In this document: positions 35,943 to 45,329 of the stretch, piece after piece
Numbering within the stretch: position 1 is the stretch's first letter
Layout of the letters: each line of letters opens with the position of its first letter
Source: Melioribacter roseus
Lineage (GTDB): Bacteria; Bacteroidota; Ignavibacteria; Ignavibacteriales; Melioribacteraceae
Reading direction: 5' to 3'
NCBI GenBank assembly: GCA_020723165.1
Contig: DYJK01000006.1
Coordinates: 1-61,953, forward strand
Length of the DNA: 61,953 bases
Notes under the pieces: generated by a model
The model's database searches: none
Seen by the model: only the letters and a program-made list of their open reading frames with translations
Told to the model about the DNA's origin: nothing
Position numbers and translations under genes: made by a program

Positions 35943-38594
35943 ATGAAAAAAATCTTACAAGCTTTTCTATTACTTTTTTTGCCGGTTATTTTATTAGCGG
36001 GCGGTAAGGCGGCAACAGAAAAAGTAGTTATTGCATTCAAGCTCGATAATCTTAATATAAATATTGATGGAAAACTTACAGAACCAGTCTGGCAGCAACA
36101 ACCAATAAGTGAATTTATTCAAAGAGATCCGAACGAAGGAAACCCGGCTTCGGAAAGAACCGAAGTGTGGATCGCATACGACGATGCAAATATTTACGTA
36201 GCGGCAAGAATGTACGATTCCAAGCCGGAATCTATTGATGCAAGTCTTGCAAGGCGCGATGATTTTGTTGATTCCGACTGGTTCCACTTTTTTGTTGATC
36301 CATACAACGATAAAAAATCCGGCTATTACTTCGGCGTCAATGCCGGTGGGACTTTGAGCGACGGGATTCTATTCAATGACAGCTGGGATGATAATGCGTG
36401 GGATGGAATTTGGCGAGCCCAAACAAATGTTGATGAAAATGGCTGGTCTTTAGAAATGCAAATTCCTTTTTCGCAATTACGTTTCAATGAATCCGATAAA
36501 ATGACGTGGGGAATAAACTTTAAAAGAAATTTAAAAAGAAATAAAGAAAGTTCTTATTTCGTTATGGTTCCAAAAAAGGAGAGCGGCTTTGTTTCAAGGT
36601 TTGCTCTTCTTGAAGGTTTGAACGGCATTAAACCGAAACAAAGATTTGAAGTAACTCCTTATGTAGTTCAAAAAGCGCAATACCTTGTGCACGATGCAAA
36701 TGATCCTTTTTACAAATCAAACCAATATAATACCGCCATCGGTGCAGATCTTAAAATTGGAATCGGCAGCAATTTAAATCTTGATGTTACAATCAATCCA
36801 GATTTCGGACAAGTTGAAGTTGACCCGGCAGTAATAAACTTATCAGCATTCGAATCATACTTCAATGAAAAACGCCCTTTCTTTATTGAAGGTTTTGATT
36901 TGTTTTACTTTGGTATCGGAGGGATAAATAACAATTGGGGTTTTAATTTCGGCTGGCCCGAATTGTTTTATTCCCGAAGAATCGGGCGCTCTCCGCAAGG
37001 CCCGATTTCCGATGCTGAATATGCAGATTATCCAACGGAAACCAGAATCCTCGGCGCCGCAAAATTAACCGGCAAACTCGATGAATCAACTTCCGTTGCT
37101 GCTTTAAGCGCAATTACAGAAAGAACGTATGCTACTCTCTTCAATAACGGAACAAAAACCAACGAAGAAGTTGAACCTCTTACACATTATGGTGTCCTAC
37201 GAGGAAGAAAAGAATTTAACGATGGTAACCAGGCACTCGGATTTATGTTCACGACCGTTAATAGAGATTTAAACAATGATGTTCTAAAAGAACGGCTTGC
37301 AGATAATGCGCTCACACTTGGTTTAGATGGATGGACGTTCTTAGATGAGGAAAAAGAATACGTTTTAGCGGCAGCTTTCTTTGGATCTTACTCCCACGGA
37401 ACAAAAGAATATATCCAACGCTTACAAAAGAATTCTTTAAGATATTTCCAGAGACCCGACGCAACTTATGCTACTTTCGATCCGGAACGGACATCGCTTT
37501 CCGGTTACTACGGAAGAATCATGTTAAATAAACAACAAGGTAATTTTTATATTAATTCGGCAATCGGTCTCGCTTCTCCCGGACTGGATAACAACGATCT
37601 CGGATTTCAATTTGCAGCAGATAGAATAAATGCACACACAGTTATAGGATATAGATGGTTTGAACCAGAGGGAATATTGAGATCGAAAAGCGTTTATGCT
37701 GCATATGCCCGCACGTTTGATTTTGAAGGCAATCCAACAAGCAACTTCTTGTGGTACCGGCTCAACGCAACATTTACAAACTACTACAGCATTTATATCG
37801 GGGGCAACTATCAATTTGAATCGATAAATAAAACATTAACCCGTGGCGGTCCGCTTGTAATTCAACCGAAAGAATTTAATGTTTGGTTGGAAGCATCAAG
37901 CGACAGCAGAGAAAAAATAATTGTGGAAACAAATGGAACGTATGCAAAAGATGATCTTGGAGGTACGTATATAGATGGCTATGCCGGAATAGAGTGGCGT
38001 CCAAACTCACAAATTAATTTCAGTGTTGGTCCGGCATACTCTAACAACGACGAATTCCGTCAATGGGTCGGCAACTTTACCGATGCAATGGCGATAAATA
38101 CTTACAACACAAGATATGTGTTCGCTAGAATTAAACAACATACTTTATCTGCAAACATCCGGTTGAATTGGACATTCTCGCCAACTCTTAGCTTTCAATT
38201 ATTCATGCAGCCGTTTTTTGCTGTGGGTGATTATGAAGGATTCAAAGAGCTTGCAGCACCACGCACAACAGATTTTAATGTTTACGGAGAGAGTGGTTCG
38301 AGTATCAACTACGATTCGAACTCCGACGAATATACTGTTGATCCGGATGGAAGCGGAACTGCGGAACCATTCAGTTTTAGCAACCCCGATTTCAATTACA
38401 AATCATTGCGCGGTACTGCCGTGCTGCGCTGGGAAGTTTTACCCGGCTCTATCTTCTATTTTGTATGGTCGCATAACCAAACAAACTTTGATGATCCCGG
38501 TAATTTTAGTTTTGGAAGAGACTTTAAAAACTTGTGGAAAACCGAAGGTGACGACATTTTAATTGTTAAGTTCTCTTATTGGCTCGATATCTAA
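35943..38594 (+). CDS. DUF5916 outer membrane protein with N-terminal carbohydrate-binding (CBM9-like) domain
   Basis: 883 aa with signal peptide (to about 19). CBM9-like domain at about 30-215 (LNINIDGKLTEPVWQQQPIS, TEVWIAYDDANIYVAARMYDS, VDSDWFHFFVDPYNDKKSGYYF, MQIPFSQLRF). The rest is a DUF5916 beta-barrel (NPDFGQVEVDPAVINLSAFE, FNEKRPFFIEGFDLF) with aromatic strand ends and a final FSYWLDI. These proteins are common in Bacteroidetes and are thought to be outer-membrane pores of unknown cargo. It is transcribed away from the giant surface gene. A terminator follows it. Confidence 0.85.
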   Translation: MKKILQAFLLLFLPVILLAGGKAATEKVVIAFKLDNLNINIDGKLTEPVWQQQPISEFIQRDPNEGNPASERTEVWIAYDDANIYVAARMYDSKPESIDASLARRDDFVDSDWFHFFVDPYNDKKSGYYFGVNAGGTLSDGILFNDSWDDNAWDGIWRAQTNVDENGWSLEMQIPFSQLRFNESDKMTWGINFKRNLKRNKESSYFVMVPKKESGFVSRFALLEGLNGIKPKQRFEVTPYVVQKAQYLVHDANDPFYKSNQYNTAIGADLKIGIGSNLNLDVTINPDFGQVEVDPAVINLSAFESYFNEKRPFFIEGFDLFYFGIGGINNNWGFNFGWPELFYSRRIGRSPQGPISDAEYADYPTETRILGAAKLTGKLDESTSVAALSAITERTYATLFNNGTKTNEEVEPLTHYGVLRGRKEFNDGNQALGFMFTTVNRDLNNDVLKERLADNALTLGLDGWTFLDEEKEYVLAAAFFGSYSHGTKEYIQRLQKNSLRYFQRPDATYATFDPERTSLSGYYGRIMLNKQQGNFYINSAIGLASPGLDNNDLGFQFAADRINAHTVIGYRWFEPEGILRSKSVYAAYARTFDFEGNPTSNFLWYRLNATFTNYYSIYIGGNYQFESINKTLTRGGPLVIQPKEFNVWLEASSDSREKIIVETNGTYAKDDLGGTYIDGYAGIEWRPNSQINFSVGPAYSNNDEFRQWVGNFTDAMAINTYNTRYVFARIKQHTLSANIRLNWTFSPTLSFQLFMQPFFAVGDYEGFKELAAPRTTDFNVYGESGSSINYDSNSDEYTVDPDGSGTAEPFSFSNPDFNYKSLRGTAVLRWEVLPGSIFYFVWSHNQTNFDDPGNFSFGRDFKNLWKTEGDDILIVKFSYWLDI

Positions 38595-38632
38595 TTTTGA
38601 GTACTTAGTATTTAGATTTAAGTAGAGAGATT

Positions 38633-38667
38633 AAAAGCCCGGTTCAAATTTGAATCGGGTTTTTTTA
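38633..38667 (+). terminator. intrinsic terminator after the DUF5916 gene
   Basis: AAAGCCCGGTTCAAA and TTTGAATCGGGTTT pair (one G-T), then a T run. It lies about 40 bases after the stop. Confidence 0.85.
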
Positions 38668-38985
38668 TACAAGTAACGGTAAATACTTCGTATCAGTTGA
38701 TCTGCGTCAAACATCATAAAACCACTCACAGTCTTAATTTATTTCTATTGATTCTATATACGTGCCTAATTAGATTTATCAAAGAATTCAATGCAGCTAT
38801 TATGCATTACACAATTTTATCTTACAATATTCAAAATCTACTTACCACTTTTTCTACGCCGCGAAAAGTAACGTTTTAAAAATAGATTATTACATCATCG
38901 ATAGTGGTTTGCTTGCTTAATAAAACATTCAAAAATGTTTTACAAAGAGGTAATCTTCATAATTAAAATAAATTAGGAGTGTCTT
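38668..38985. other. intergenic region with a perfect hairpin before the tryptophan-rich gene
   Basis: No gene is supported. TAAAACATT-CAAA-AATGTTTTA (38921-38942) is a perfect 9 bp inverted repeat 44 bases before the next ATG, possibly an operator. The ribosome site is TTAGGAGTGTCTTATG. Confidence 0.35.
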
Positions 38986-40392
38986 ATGAAAAAATTCTTC
39001 TATCTAGTTATAATAATTTTCTCGACTTTAAATGCCTCTTTGGCGGCAGTGCCCAATGGAAATAAGGAATCTCGAAAAAGCGCCGAAGACAAATTATTGA
39101 AAGAATATTTATTGCCTTCTTTCAATTTGCAAGAAATTAATTCTACTCATTTAACTATTCTCCGCAACAATATACTAAATCAACCGCACACTTTATTTAA
39201 AACCTCTAACGGCTGGTACAGAACCGAGAGGTTATATCAAACATGGAATGGTTCCGACTGGGAAAATTCAACAAGATATTTATATGAATATGATGGCGCA
39301 TTGCGAAACAATATTTACACCAACCAGGATTGGATAAATAGTGCGTGGGAAAATGATTATCGCTATGAATATATTTATGGTACAGATGGAAGAATGACCG
39401 GATACTATGAATCTAGTTGGGAAAATGGTGCGTGGGTTTATGATTACAAAGCCGAAATTACCTATCTGCCGAATGGTCGTACTTCTATGTATATGTTCTA
39501 TAATTGGGAAAACAATAATTGGATCTATTCAACCCGGTATAACTATATCTATGATACAAATAATAAATTGACGGAAATATTTGTTGAATATTATAACAAC
39601 GGTGTCTGGGAAAATTCTTTTAAGGGGTTTTACTTTTATAACAATCAAGGTTATCTGTCGGAGTACATTAGCCAAAATTGGTATAACGGTGACTGGTTAA
39701 ACAGCGGAAGAAGTCTATACAGCTATAATACCAGCAATTATATGACAGAATACATCTGGCAATCATGGGTAGATAATGCCTGGCTTAACATTAACAAAAC
39801 AGAAAATGTTTACAACGCACAAAATTACCAAACATTGGGATATTCATACTTGTGGATACCTCCGACCGGCTGGGTTTATCTCACAAAAGATACTTACACA
39901 TATAACCAATCAAATCAAAACGATGAAATAACAACTGAGGAATGGTCTGATGCTACAAGCACCTGGGTAAATTTCTATCAGAGTCAATATTTCTATAATG
40001 CTAATGGTTATTTAGAAAAAGAACTTTACAGAACTTGGGGCAACGGTTTCTGGGTTTACGATGAACAGACACTCATTACATATGCTCAACTCACCGATGC
40101 CGAAAACTTAAGCGAATTACCGGGGGATTATTGCCTCTATCAAAATTACCCGAACCCATTTAATCCAACAACAACCATAGAGTTTCAACTTCCGGGCTAC
40201 GAGTTTGTAAGTTTGAAGGTATATGATCTGCTCGGCAGAGAAGTAACAACGCTAGTAAATGAATACCAACAGCCGGGAAAATATTCAGTAGAGTTTACAA
40301 CGCAGAATGCAATGTTATCCAGTGGTGTTTACTTTTACAAATTAACTGCCGGTAACTTTTCTTCGGTTAAGAAATTTATAATTGCCAAATAA
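38986..40392 (+). CDS. tryptophan/tyrosine-rich repeat protein with T9SS sorting domain
   Basis: 468 aa with a signal peptide (to about 20). From about 75 to 365 it has repeats of about 35 residues: YxxxWxNxxWxxxxRYxYxYDxxxxxTE, such as WNGSDWENSTRYLYEYDG, WENNNWIYSTRYNYIYDTN and WVDNAWLNINKTENVYNA. These are like the Trp-rich beta repeats in Ignavibacteria surface proteins; I know of no assigned function. The last 80 residues are a T9SS domain (NYPNPFNPTTTIEFQLPGYEFVSLKVYDLLG). Probably cell-surface. Confidence 0.8.
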   Translation: MKKFFYLVIIIFSTLNASLAAVPNGNKESRKSAEDKLLKEYLLPSFNLQEINSTHLTILRNNILNQPHTLFKTSNGWYRTERLYQTWNGSDWENSTRYLYEYDGALRNNIYTNQDWINSAWENDYRYEYIYGTDGRMTGYYESSWENGAWVYDYKAEITYLPNGRTSMYMFYNWENNNWIYSTRYNYIYDTNNKLTEIFVEYYNNGVWENSFKGFYFYNNQGYLSEYISQNWYNGDWLNSGRSLYSYNTSNYMTEYIWQSWVDNAWLNINKTENVYNAQNYQTLGYSYLWIPPTGWVYLTKDTYTYNQSNQNDEITTEEWSDATSTWVNFYQSQYFYNANGYLEKELYRTWGNGFWVYDEQTLITYAQLTDAENLSELPGDYCLYQNYPNPFNPTTTIEFQLPGYEFVSLKVYDLLGREVTTLVNEYQQPGKYSVEFTTQNAMLSSGVYFYKLTAGNFSSVKKFIIAK

Positions 40393-40400
40393 AACTTGCA

Positions 40401-40431
40401 TTGTAGGTCGAGAAAAATTCTCGACCTACAA
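40401..40431. repeat. perfect palindrome between convergent genes
   Basis: Arms TTGTAGGTCGAGAA and TTCTCGACCTACAA flank AAA (14 bp, no mismatch), between two convergent stops. It could work as a bidirectional terminator, but its form matches the other dispersed palindromes. Confidence 0.7.
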
Positions 40432-40438
40432 AATTAAT

Positions 40439-41557
40439 TCAAGTTCTCTTTTTGTAATTTAAAATCGCAAGCAAATTAAATCCTACAGCAAAAAGAATTA
40501 TAATCAAAAAGTGATATCGTAAATCCCAAAAGCTGCTTCCCTTTAATACTAACATTCTCATCGCATCGATTAAGTAACTTACCGGGTTGATGCGCGTAAG
40601 AAACTGCGCCCAGTCCGGCATATTCTCAACCGGTGCAAATAATCCCCCGAGCAGAATAAAAATCATCATAAAAAAGTAAGAGATGAACATTGCTTGCTGC
40701 TGGGTTTGTGCAAATGTTGATGTAAATAACCCAAATCCAAGTAGTGCTATTAAATATACAGCCGCAAATAAATATCCTACAAAGAAACTTCCTTCGGGAT
40801 AGATGCCGTAAATTATAAAGCTGACCAAAAAACCTATTGTTAAAACTACCAGCCCGATTATCCAAAACGGGATCAGCTTGCCAAGTATAAATTGATATTT
40901 TTTAATGGGGGTTACATTTAATTGTTCGATGGTCCCGGCTTCTTTTTCTTTTACAATATTGAGCGAGGCAAGGATAAATCCCACTAACGTAACGAGAAGA
41001 GCAAGTATGCCCGGCACAATAAAAAATTTGTAATTCATCTGCTGGTTAAACCAGTTTGAATATGTAATCTCAATCGCCGGAAAAGAATTAATGCGAGGCG
41101 GTAGTATCCATTCGGAAAGAATTTCATTATTGAAATCCCTGATGATTGCGTTTGAATATGAAACTGCGAGTCCGGCTGTTTGACCATTAATTGCATTTGC
41201 GGAAATTAACAATTTTGATCTGTTTTCCTTTACGAGATCACTTTCAAAATTTTTAGGTATTTCAATTATAACATCCGCTTCGTCTTCCTCTACACGATTT
41301 AATGCTTTCTCATAAGTTTCAGAATAATCAACCAACCTAAAGTAACCCGAAGAAGTAAATTTATTAATCAGCTTCCGCGAATATTCCGAATGATCATTAT
41401 CAACAACCGCAAGTAAAATATTTTTCATTTCATACGTTGCCGCATAAGGAAGTATTATCAGTTGAACTACAGGCACGGCAAGGATCATTCTTAAAATGAG
41501 CTTGTTCCGGAATATTTGTAGAAATTCTTTTCTAAGTAAGAATAATAAAGTTCTCAT
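40439..41557 (-). CDS. ABC-2 type permease (YbhR-like)
   Basis: 372 aa. One N-terminal helix (LILRMILAVPVVQLIILPYA), a large extracytoplasmic domain (about 45-175), and five helices with the ABC-2 motif KEKEAGTIEQLNVTPIKKYQFILGKL and GGLFAPVENMPDWAQFLTRINPVSYLIDAMRML. It is the second permease of the TetR-TolC-HlyD-ABC-ABC-permease-permease operon and overlaps its neighbour by 4 bases. Together they form a drug or lipid exporter like E. coli YbhGFSR. Confidence 0.9.
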   Translation of the reverse strand: MRTLLFLLRKEFLQIFRNKLILRMILAVPVVQLIILPYAATYEMKNILLAVVDNDHSEYSRKLINKFTSSGYFRLVDYSETYEKALNRVEEDEADVIIEIPKNFESDLVKENRSKLLISANAINGQTAGLAVSYSNAIIRDFNNEILSEWILPPRINSFPAIEITYSNWFNQQMNYKFFIVPGILALLVTLVGFILASLNIVKEKEAGTIEQLNVTPIKKYQFILGKLIPFWIIGLVVLTIGFLVSFIIYGIYPEGSFFVGYLFAAVYLIALLGFGLFTSTFAQTQQQAMFISYFFMMIFILLGGLFAPVENMPDWAQFLTRINPVSYLIDAMRMLVLKGSSFWDLRYHFLIIILFAVGFNLLAILNYKKRT

Positions 41558-42666
41558 TGTAATCTAATTTTAAATCTCTTAGTGCTTATTAAAAGAAATG
41601 TCGCTGTCATTGCTATAATAATGATCAACTCTTTCCAAATTCCATCGATCCCGATTCCTTTGATCATAATCCCTTTCACAATTATTATAAACCACTTAGC
41701 CGGTACAAAATTGGAGAGTGCTTGTAAAATGAAAGGCATATTGGCAATCGGGAATGCATAACCGCTCAACATCACTACCGGCAGCATCAATCCAACAAGA
41801 GAAACAAGCATTGCGGCTTGCTGGGTATCGGTAATTGTAGAAATTAAAATACCAAGCGAAAGTGCGCAAAGTATATACATTACAGTCGCAGCACTGAGCA
41901 AAATTAAACTTCCTTTTATTGGAAGTCCCAATACCAATGTACTCAAAACCAAAATCGTTATAACGTTCGTGAAAGAAATGATAAAGTAGGGAATAACCTT
42001 GCTTATAATTACAAGCCATGGTTTCATTGGCGATGCAAGCAGAACTTCCATAGTTCCCATTTCCTTTTCTCTTACTATTGATATGGAAGTCATCATTGCG
42101 GAAATAAGGAGAAGTATCAGCGCCATAACGCCGGGCACCGATGAGTAAGCGCCCTTCAGCTGGGGATTATATAACATTCTTATTTCGGTATTGATATTTA
42201 ACGGTAAGCTGGTTTGCTTGTTTATTTCATTCTGGTAATCTGCAATTATGGTGTTTGCATAATTTGTTAAAGTTGTTGCTTGATTAGGATCGGTCGCATC
42301 GGCAATAATTTGTATTTGCGCTTTGTTGCTGTGAGCTAATTCATTCTGAAAATTGGGTGGAAAAATAATTGCTAATCTAATTTTGCCGGCTTTAAATGCT
42401 GCTTCAATCTGATCGTTTGTTTTTATTGTCTGCTCAATATCAAAGTAACTGCTGCTCTCAATCTTAGTTAGGATATTTTGAGTTGCCTCGTCTTTTGAAT
42501 TATCAAGGACAGCAATTTTTGCATTTCTTACTTCGGTTGTTATTGCAAATCCAAAGATAATAAGCTGTACAATCGGCAGCCCGAGTAGTATCAGCATCGA
42601 GCGTGTATCACGGAGTATATGATGAAATTCTTTTCTTATAAATGATAACAATTGCTTCATAAACAT
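41554..42666 (-). CDS. ABC-2 type permease (YbhS-like)
   Basis: 370 aa (ATG at 42660 is an alternative). Same plan as its neighbour: one N-terminal helix (MLILLGLPIVQLIIFGFA), an extracytoplasmic domain, and C-terminal helices with VREKEMGTMEVLLASPMKPWLVIISKV and YAFPIANMPFILQALSNFVPAKWFI. It overlaps the ATPase gene by one base. The pair would form the membrane channel of the exporter. Confidence 0.9.
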   Translation of the reverse strand: MFMKQLLSFIRKEFHHILRDTRSMLILLGLPIVQLIIFGFAITTEVRNAKIAVLDNSKDEATQNILTKIESSSYFDIEQTIKTNDQIEAAFKAGKIRLAIIFPPNFQNELAHSNKAQIQIIADATDPNQATTLTNYANTIIADYQNEINKQTSLPLNINTEIRMLYNPQLKGAYSSVPGVMALILLLISAMMTSISIVREKEMGTMEVLLASPMKPWLVIISKVIPYFIISFTNVITILVLSTLVLGLPIKGSLILLSAATVMYILCALSLGILISTITDTQQAAMLVSLVGLMLPVVMLSGYAFPIANMPFILQALSNFVPAKWFIIIVKGIMIKGIGIDGIWKELIIIIAMTATFLLISTKRFKIRLQ

Positions 42667-43412
42667 TATTCTCCGCGTTTCGCACCACGTGCAAGTTTTA
42701 CAAATACTTCGTCCATAGAACCGGCGCTAAACTTTGTTTTCAAATTGCCGGGTGAATCGAGCGCTGTTATTACACCATCTACCATAATCGATACACGGTC
42801 GCAATACTCGGCTTCGTCCATGTAATGTGTAGTAACAAATACTGTAATACCATTGTGCGCAGCTTCATAAATAAGATCCCAAAATTGTCTTCGGGTAATG
42901 GGATCAACGCCGCCGGTTGGCTCATCAAGAAAAACAATTTTCGGTTCGTGAAGTATTGCAATGCTGAATGCAACTTTTTGTTTCCATCCTAGAGGAAGCG
43001 ATACAATAAGTTTATCAGCTTCGCTTTGAAGATTTAATTTATCAATTAAATTTTTACTCTTCGTTTCAATTTGTTCATCGCTCAATCCGTAAATGCCGCC
43101 AAATAACTGTATGTTTTCTTTGATGGTTAAATCTTCATACAAAGAAAATTTTTGACTCATATAACCAATACTTTCCTTAATCTGTTCGGTTTGCTTATAA
43201 ACATCGTAGCCGGCTACTTGTGCTTTTCCGCCCGAAGGTTTTGAAATGCCTATTAGCATTTTCATTGCCGTAGTTTTACCGGCACCATTGGCTCCAAGAA
43301 ACCCGAATATTTCCCCTTGCTTAACTTCAAAGGTAACTTCGTTTACAGCAATAAAATCACCAAACTTTTTTGTGAGCTTATCAGTCCTTATAACAATTTC
43401 TTTTGTTGTCAT
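42666..43412 (-). CDS. ABC exporter ATPase with degenerate signature
   Basis: 248 aa. Walker A GANGAGKTT, Q-loop region YMSQKFSLYEDLT, Walker B KIVFLDEPTGGVDP and a normal H-loop His in VTTHYMDEAEYC. The signature is LPLGWKQK instead of LSGGQ. The partner ATPase has the opposite defects, so the pair can form one full catalytic site. In E. coli YbhF the two are fused in one chain; here they are separate genes. Confidence 0.93.
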   Translation of the reverse strand: MTTKEIVIRTDKLTKKFGDFIAVNEVTFEVKQGEIFGFLGANGAGKTTAMKMLIGISKPSGGKAQVAGYDVYKQTEQIKESIGYMSQKFSLYEDLTIKENIQLFGGIYGLSDEQIETKSKNLIDKLNLQSEADKLIVSLPLGWKQKVAFSIAILHEPKIVFLDEPTGGVDPITRRQFWDLIYEAAHNGITVFVTTHYMDEAEYCDRVSIMVDGVITALDSPGNLKTKFSAGSMDEVFVKLARGAKRGE

Positions 43413-43413
43413 A

Positions 43414-44334
43414 TTATCTCTTCATCAATTGCATAAAGCAATCTTCTATACCGGGACTTATCTGAGTAACTGTTAAGTTAGTGTGTCCGGTTGTTATTAG
43501 ATAGTTCTCTAGCTCACTAACTTTAACTCCATTATCCTTCAACAATAAATGATGGTAATCCCCGAATGCAAAACATGATTCTGTCTGAGGAAATATGCGT
43601 AAGTCATTTAAAAGTTTAAACATGCTGCTTGATCGAATCGCGTAAAGATTTTTACCAAATCGATCTATAACATTTTGCGGTCTATCTATCTCTAAGATTT
43701 TTCCACTTTGCATCAAGGCAATTCTATCACAAAGGTTTGCTTCGTCCATGTAAGGTGTTGATACAAGAATGCTGATCCCTTGCGCTTTTAATCGCTTAAG
43801 CATTTCCCAAAACTCTTTCCGGGAAACCGGATCTACGCCGGTGGTGGGTTCATCGAGAAACAACATTTTCGGTTTATGTATCAATGCACAGCTAAGAGCG
43901 AGCTTCTGTTTCATTCCGCCGCTTAATTTACCGGCCCGGCGTGTTTTAAATGGTTCCAGCTGTTTATAAATATCTGCAACTAAATCATAGTTTTCTTGAA
44001 TTGTTGTGTTAAAAACTGTTGCAAAGAATTCAAGATTTTCTTCAACTGTTAAATCCTGGTAGAGGGAAAATCGACCGGGCATGTATCCAACTATATTGCG
44101 TATCTCCTTCCAATCTTGTATAACATCATGCCCTAGAACTTTTGCGCTTCCGCTATCAGGCAAAAGTAAAGTTGTAAGAATTCTAAAAATGGAAGTTTTG
44201 CCGGATCCGTCGGGACCAATCAATCCAAACAGTTCGCCCTCATCTACAGAAAAGGAAACGTCATCAACAGCCGTAACGATTGATTTTTTTGTTGAGTATG
44301 TTTTAACAATATTTTTTAGTTCAACCGCTTTCAT
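43414..44334 (-). CDS. ABC exporter ATPase with intact signature but no H-loop His
   Basis: 306 aa. Walker A GPDGSGKTS, signature KLSGGMKQKLALSCAL, Walker B KMLFLDEPTTGVDP, and STPYMDEANLCDR where the usual His is Pro. A C-terminal extension (about 230-306) lies beyond the standard domain. It is in operon with a second ATPase and two ABC-2 permeases. A gap of 64 bases separates it from the HlyD gene. Confidence 0.93.
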   Translation of the reverse strand: MKAVELKNIVKTYSTKKSIVTAVDDVSFSVDEGELFGLIGPDGSGKTSIFRILTTLLLPDSGSAKVLGHDVIQDWKEIRNIVGYMPGRFSLYQDLTVEENLEFFATVFNTTIQENYDLVADIYKQLEPFKTRRAGKLSGGMKQKLALSCALIHKPKMLFLDEPTTGVDPVSRKEFWEMLKRLKAQGISILVSTPYMDEANLCDRIALMQSGKILEIDRPQNVIDRFGKNLYAIRSSSMFKLLNDLRIFPQTESCFAFGDYHHLLLKDNGVKVSELENYLITTGHTNLTVTQISPGIEDCFMQLMKR

Positions 44335-44398
44335 TCAGTCCTATTATAATATTTCTCTTTTGTTTATGGGATTTCTCGCTGTGACCAGAGTCATAAAG

Positions 44399-45304
44399 TT
44401 AAAATTTTACTTCGCCGTACATTCCAATTTTTACATAGCTATCGTTTTTAACTCTAACTTTAATAGCATACACAAGATTTGCACGCTCATCTTTTGTTTG
44501 AATTGTTTTGGGTGTAAACTCTGCCTTGGAAGAGATCCAATAAATTTCTCCACTCATTTCTTTTTGTTCACCCTCTCCTTTATCGATAAAAACTTTCACA
44601 TTTTGTCCAAGTTTGATTTTCCCAAGTTGGTCCCCATCTACATATGCGCGAAGTGTCATTACAGATAAATCTGCTACCTTGTAAAGCGCTTTGCCGGTTG
44701 TAGTAACTTCATATTGTTTAGCATAGCGGGCGAGCACCGTTCCATTAATTGGATTAACAACAACGCTCTTTTTTACCTGGTCTTCTATCTGTTCAATCTG
44801 TACTTGCAAAGTATAGGTTTCACTTTGAAGTCCTTGTTTAGTAATGGAGAGATTAGATTTGCTTGCGTCATACTGCTTATTCAGCAATTCAAGCTGTGCA
44901 TTAATATCATCGAGCTGCTTGGTTGATGCCGCGTTGGATTTGACAAGATTCTCAATTCTTTTCTTTTCTGTTTCGGCAGTTTTAATTTGTTCTTGAATAG
45001 CCGCAAGCTGTGTTTCAATATCGGGAAGTTTGCTCAACACGGCTCTAATCGTTGCCTGAAGCTGCTTCTTCTTTAAATGAAGCTGCACTGTGTCTATTAA
45101 TCCTACGGTTTGGTTCTCTTGAAGAAGCATTCCTTCTTCAATATTAAACTCTATTAGTTTGCCCGCAGCTTCTGAAGAAACAATAATCTCTTCCGATTCA
45201 AATGTTCCGGTTGCATCAAATTCATTGTTTCCATTACTGCACGCAACAAATAATGGTATAAACACAAGTAATGTAAAAATCCATCTTTTAAATTTCGTTT
45301 TCAT
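44399..45304 (-). CDS. HlyD-family adaptor lipoprotein
   Basis: 301 aa. Lipobox LFVACSNG, lipoyl half (EEIIVSSEAAGKLIEFNIEEGMLLQENQTVGLIDTVQL), coiled coil (about 80-180), second lipoyl half (VVNPINGTVLARYAKQYEVTTTGKALYKVADLS) and a short beta domain ending VKIGMYGEVKF. It is the membrane fusion protein of the exporter, anchored by lipid and not by a helix. YbhG is the matching E. coli family member. Confidence 0.9.
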   Translation of the reverse strand: MKTKFKRWIFTLLVFIPLFVACSNGNNEFDATGTFESEEIIVSSEAAGKLIEFNIEEGMLLQENQTVGLIDTVQLHLKKKQLQATIRAVLSKLPDIETQLAAIQEQIKTAETEKKRIENLVKSNAASTKQLDDINAQLELLNKQYDASKSNLSITKQGLQSETYTLQVQIEQIEDQVKKSVVVNPINGTVLARYAKQYEVTTTGKALYKVADLSVMTLRAYVDGDQLGKIKLGQNVKVFIDKGEGEQKEMSGEIYWISSKAEFTPKTIQTKDERANLVYAIKVRVKNDSYVKIGMYGEVKF

Positions 45305-45329
45305 TTTGTTATCTATTATTATTTATGAA

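Noticed and set aside
38697-38879. 60-codon frame between two T9SS genes
   Set aside because: No ribosome site, no domain; composition like the AT-rich gap around it.
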